The notes beneath the pieces were generated by a model that saw only the letters and a program-made list of their open reading frames with translations, did no database searches and was not told where the DNA came from. DNA of 64,000 bases from Velthaea sp965214335 (GTDB lineage Bacteria; Vulcanimicrobiota; Vulcanimicrobiia; Vulcanimicrobiales; Vulcanimicrobiaceae): NCBI GenBank assembly GCA_965214335.1, contig CBDCBO010000005.1:1291567-1355566 (forward strand), written 5' to 3'. The stretch's first letter is position 1, and the number at the start of each line of letters is the position of its first letter. Below, piece after piece: positions 62,488-64,000 of this stretch. A program made the translations under genes and the position numbers.

Positions 62488-62994
62488 CTAGTTGTCCTCC
62501 AAATTGATGGTAAAGAAGCCAGACGCCGTCGGTCGACGCTCCGGCGGCGGTTGGTCACGCTGCCCCGATGTTGGCGCGTCGGCTGACGACATCGGCGCGG
62601 CCGCAGACGCGTTTTGGCGGTTCGCGTTTGCCGCGGCCGCCGGCGGCTTCGAGCGGTTCGTCGATGCGCGGTTGTTATCAGCACCGGTCAGGCGATCGTC
62701 GCCAGGCGGGCGAAGCGCGCGCCGCTGACGTGACCGTTTCGGCGCCGTCATCTCGGTCCGCAGTGTTCGCGGATTGATCTCAAGCCCGGCACCGGCGAGT
62801 GTCGCGGCGATCTGCTCCCAACTCCAGCGCTTCGCCCGCAGCGCGACAATCGCGTCGCGATGCCGTTTGAGCCGCTCACGTTTCGTAAGCTTGAGGCCGC
62901 CGTCCGGATGCGCGGAAAGCGCCTGCGCAAGCGCCGCCGCGAGCGCCTCGTCAAGCGCATCGGCGTTACCCTGCGACGCCCGCGTGTGTCCCAA
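62488..62994 (-). CDS. TraK-like putative oriT-binding protein
   Basis: This 168-aa basic protein has a helical N-terminal part (ADALDEALAAALAQALSAHP), then KLTKRERLKRHRDAIVALRAKRWSWEQIAATLAGAGLEINPRTLR. This looks like a helix-turn-helix often seen in TraK-type proteins. A disordered Arg/Pro/Ala tail follows. TTG 62994 is chosen: GGAGG lies 8 nt upstream, and the frame before it overlaps the next gene. Confidence 0.6.
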   Translation of the reverse strand: MGHTRASQGNADALDEALAAALAQALSAHPDGGLKLTKRERLKRHRDAIVALRAKRWSWEQIAATLAGAGLEINPRTLRTEMTAPKRSRQRRALRPPGDDRLTGADNNRASTNRSKPPAAAANANRQNASAAAPMSSADAPTSGQRDQPPPERRPTASGFFTINLEDN

Positions 62995-63013
62995 TGTCGT
63001 TGCCTCCGATCTG

Positions 63014-63316
63014 TCAATCTCTCGGCGCAACCGGCGCGGCAATGGCGCTTGAGCCCGGTTGCCCCCAGCCATTTCTTTGCACGAAAAGCGCGGCCGCGAG
63101 CCACTCCGGTCCGACTCGGAGTGCACACTCGAGCATCGTGCCGTAATTCTGCGACATGTCCGGCCGGTTCAAAACGAGCGCAACGGCGCATTGCTCTCCG
63201 GTGCTCAGCACGCCGATGAAGGCGTTGTCGCGATCGACCGCGCGTACCTTAGCAGCGATGTGCCGCGAGGTGTCGGTCTCGTGAAATCTTAGATGATCCA
63301 GCGGCGCATCGGCCAT
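63014..63316 (-). CDS. hypothetical protein of the relaxosome block
   Basis: This 100-aa alpha/beta protein (DAPLDHLRFHETDTSRHIAAKVRAVDRDNAFIGVL... then LECALRVGPEWLAAALFVQR) has no recognised family. ATG 63316 is preferred over 63394. It lies 19 bp before the TraK-like gene and is probably in the same operon. Confidence 0.55.
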   Translation of the reverse strand: MADAPLDHLRFHETDTSRHIAAKVRAVDRDNAFIGVLSTGEQCAVALVLNRPDMSQNYGTMLECALRVGPEWLAAALFVQRNGWGQPGSSAIAAPVAPRD

Positions 63317-63429
63317 GTCGTGGTCTCCAACGTTGTAAGTGCCTCCAAGACGGAATCCCACCGCGCGGTCGGAGCGGCAAGGGCGGCCGTGCACTCCTTT
63401 TGAGAAGCGCGCCGCTGCGCTGCGCTCAT
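63289..63429 (-). CDS. very small hypothetical protein
   Basis: This is a 46-aa frame (SAAQRRASQKECTAALAAPT, then RWDSVLEALTTLE) with natural composition, ending 28 bp inside the next gene. It would be the first gene of the TraK-side operon. The frame is open further upstream in arginine-rich sequence, so the start is a guess. Confidence 0.35.
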   Translation of the reverse strand: MSAAQRRASQKECTAALAAPTARWDSVLEALTTLETTTWPMRRWII

Positions 63430-63746
63430 CGGCGAATCGTTAACCGGCGCAGAAGCTAGGCGCGTGCCACGACCATGCTGTGCCGCGGTGTGTCTGCAAC
63501 GTTCCGATCGCCGGTCGTTCGCGTTGAAGGCACATGCCAAGATTACGCCACCACCAGGCCCCGCATCGCCCTTGCCGCCGCCGCGTCGCGGGTGATCGTG
63601 GTGCAGCGTAAGGGGCCATCCCTCACGCATGTTGGAATGTCGCCGATGCTTGACCGGTCCTTGCCAGTGGGGATGCTTCTTTACTCGTGGGCAGGTTAAC
63701 ATGTGCATAGCACACGGGGCCGCGGCGCGCTGCTGAGAAATGAGTG
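63430..63746. other. probable oriT / divergent promoter region
   Basis: This is 317 bp with no gene, lying between the TraK-side operon (minus) and the MobC/TraJ-like gene (plus), which is where RP4 carries oriT. A small dyad, TGTGC-ATA-GCACA, is at 63702-63714. I could not recognise an IncP-type nick site, so the call is positional. Confidence 0.45.
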
Positions 63747-64000
63747 ATGAAAACGACAGGGCGCCGAGCCGTTCGCTCAACGACGCAGGTGATCTTGAGC
63801 CTTCGGCCCGCTGACGCCGAGCGGTTCCGCGCGTCGGCCAAACACTACGGCATGAGCCTCTCGTCGTACCTCGCCGCGCTCGTGAACGGCGAGGAGCGGT
63901 TCCCGCTTCCGTCACCGCATGCACGCATCGGCGCCTGCATCGTTGGCGCGATTGCCGATCTTCAGCGGCCACGTGCGAACCTTGCCGAGGTGATCGCTGT
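63747..64000 (+). CDS. MobC/TraJ-like relaxosome protein (5' part)
   Basis: From ATG 63747 (GTG 63744 also possible) the frame runs off the window. It reads TTQVILSLRPADAERFRASAKHYGMSLSSYLAALVNGEE, a ribbon-helix-helix then helix layout typical of MobC/TraJ accessory proteins that bind oriT and recruit the relaxase. 84 residues are visible. The relaxase gene is expected next. Confidence 0.7.
   Translation, partial: MKTTGRRAVRSTTQVILSLRPADAERFRASAKHYGMSLSSYLAALVNGEERFPLPSPHARIGACIVGAIADLQRPRANLAEVIA

Larger units (their letters stand above)
28303..64000. mobile_element. integrative and conjugative element (right end outside window)
   Basis: The attachment-site fragment, integrase and excisionase-like gene at one end are joined to a near-complete P-type (RP4-like) type IV secretion set, coupling protein, signal peptidase, a TraK-TraL-TraM-like block and a MobC-like gene. 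Cargo and IS elements fill the gaps. The relaxase is expected beyond 64000. The boundary at 28303 is inferred from the tRNA-like fragment. Confidence 0.75.

Noticed and set aside
63289..63972. 227-aa minus-strand frame across the presumed oriT
   Set aside because: The first 180 residues are arginine-rich and it overlaps the MobC-like gene; only the last 46 residues look real and are listed separately.

Overview
The window reads as a high-GC, diderm bacterial chromosome (1 to about 28.3 kb) into which a large integrative and conjugative element (ICE) is inserted (about 28.3 kb to beyond 64 kb). No rRNA gene is present, so the taxon is inference. The his/fts gene mix, a copper-amine-oxidase-like N-domain protein, short-form HisG with HisZ, and VirB8/9/10-type secretion suggest an uncultured diderm lineage, perhaps Eremiobacterota (WPS-2). 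I hold this at low confidence.

Chromosomal part. Positions 1-4009 hold hisZ (partial), hisG, a DNA-adenine-methylase-like gene and hisD in one tight run. A SHOCT/DUF962 pair lies opposite. A Cof-type phosphatase then leads into ftsQ, ftsA and ftsZ, followed by an M20 amidohydrolase and an ECF-like sigma factor, an SRPBCC protein, an FmdB-type zinc ribbon and a SAM methyltransferase. Positions 13.8-19.6 kb carry the decayed remains of a sulfonate/taurine cluster (ssuC-ssuB-tauD, minus strand). Its ssuC is cut in two by a 3.9-kb island with a serine recombinase, a P-loop kinase-like gene and a DUF2306 membrane protein. Beside it, a LysR regulator diverges from an intact cysteine dioxygenase and an FAD/NAD(P) oxidoreductase, so the theme there is organosulfur metabolism. 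An aldo/keto reductase, a three-gene envelope cluster (hypothetical, holin-X, DUF3618) and a secreted copper-amine-oxidase-N/YXWXPGXW protein follow.

ICE. A tRNA 3'-end fragment (28.3 kb) abuts a tyrosine integrase and an excisionase-like gene. An IS3-family element (29890-32416, perfect 24-bp ends, 3-bp AAT duplication) follows. An IS110-family element has inserted exactly into its frameshift slippery run. The IS110 left end shows the two stem-loops and guide-like matches expected of a bridge RNA. Cargo includes DUF3800, a PBECR-like protein, a HEPN-like protein, a GNAT resembling AAC(3)-I, a 682-aa nuclease-like protein, a seven-repeat propeller-like protein, and a nucleotidyltransferase pair. 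The transfer module is RP4/IncP-like: VirB11, VirD4, TrbL, a TrbK-position protein, TrbJ, VirB4, VirB3, VirB2, TraF, VirB1, VirB10, VirB9, VirB8. It ends in a TraM-TraL-TraK-like block facing a MobC/TraJ-like gene, with the presumed oriT between (63430-63746).

Several transfer and cargo genes (virD4, virB4 twice, the GNAT) carry frameshifts, which means either decay or assembly error. Two long GC-rich inverted repeats (34.5 and 35.6 kb) lie in an otherwise gene-poor stretch and are unexplained. No CRISPR array and no intact tRNA or rRNA gene was seen.
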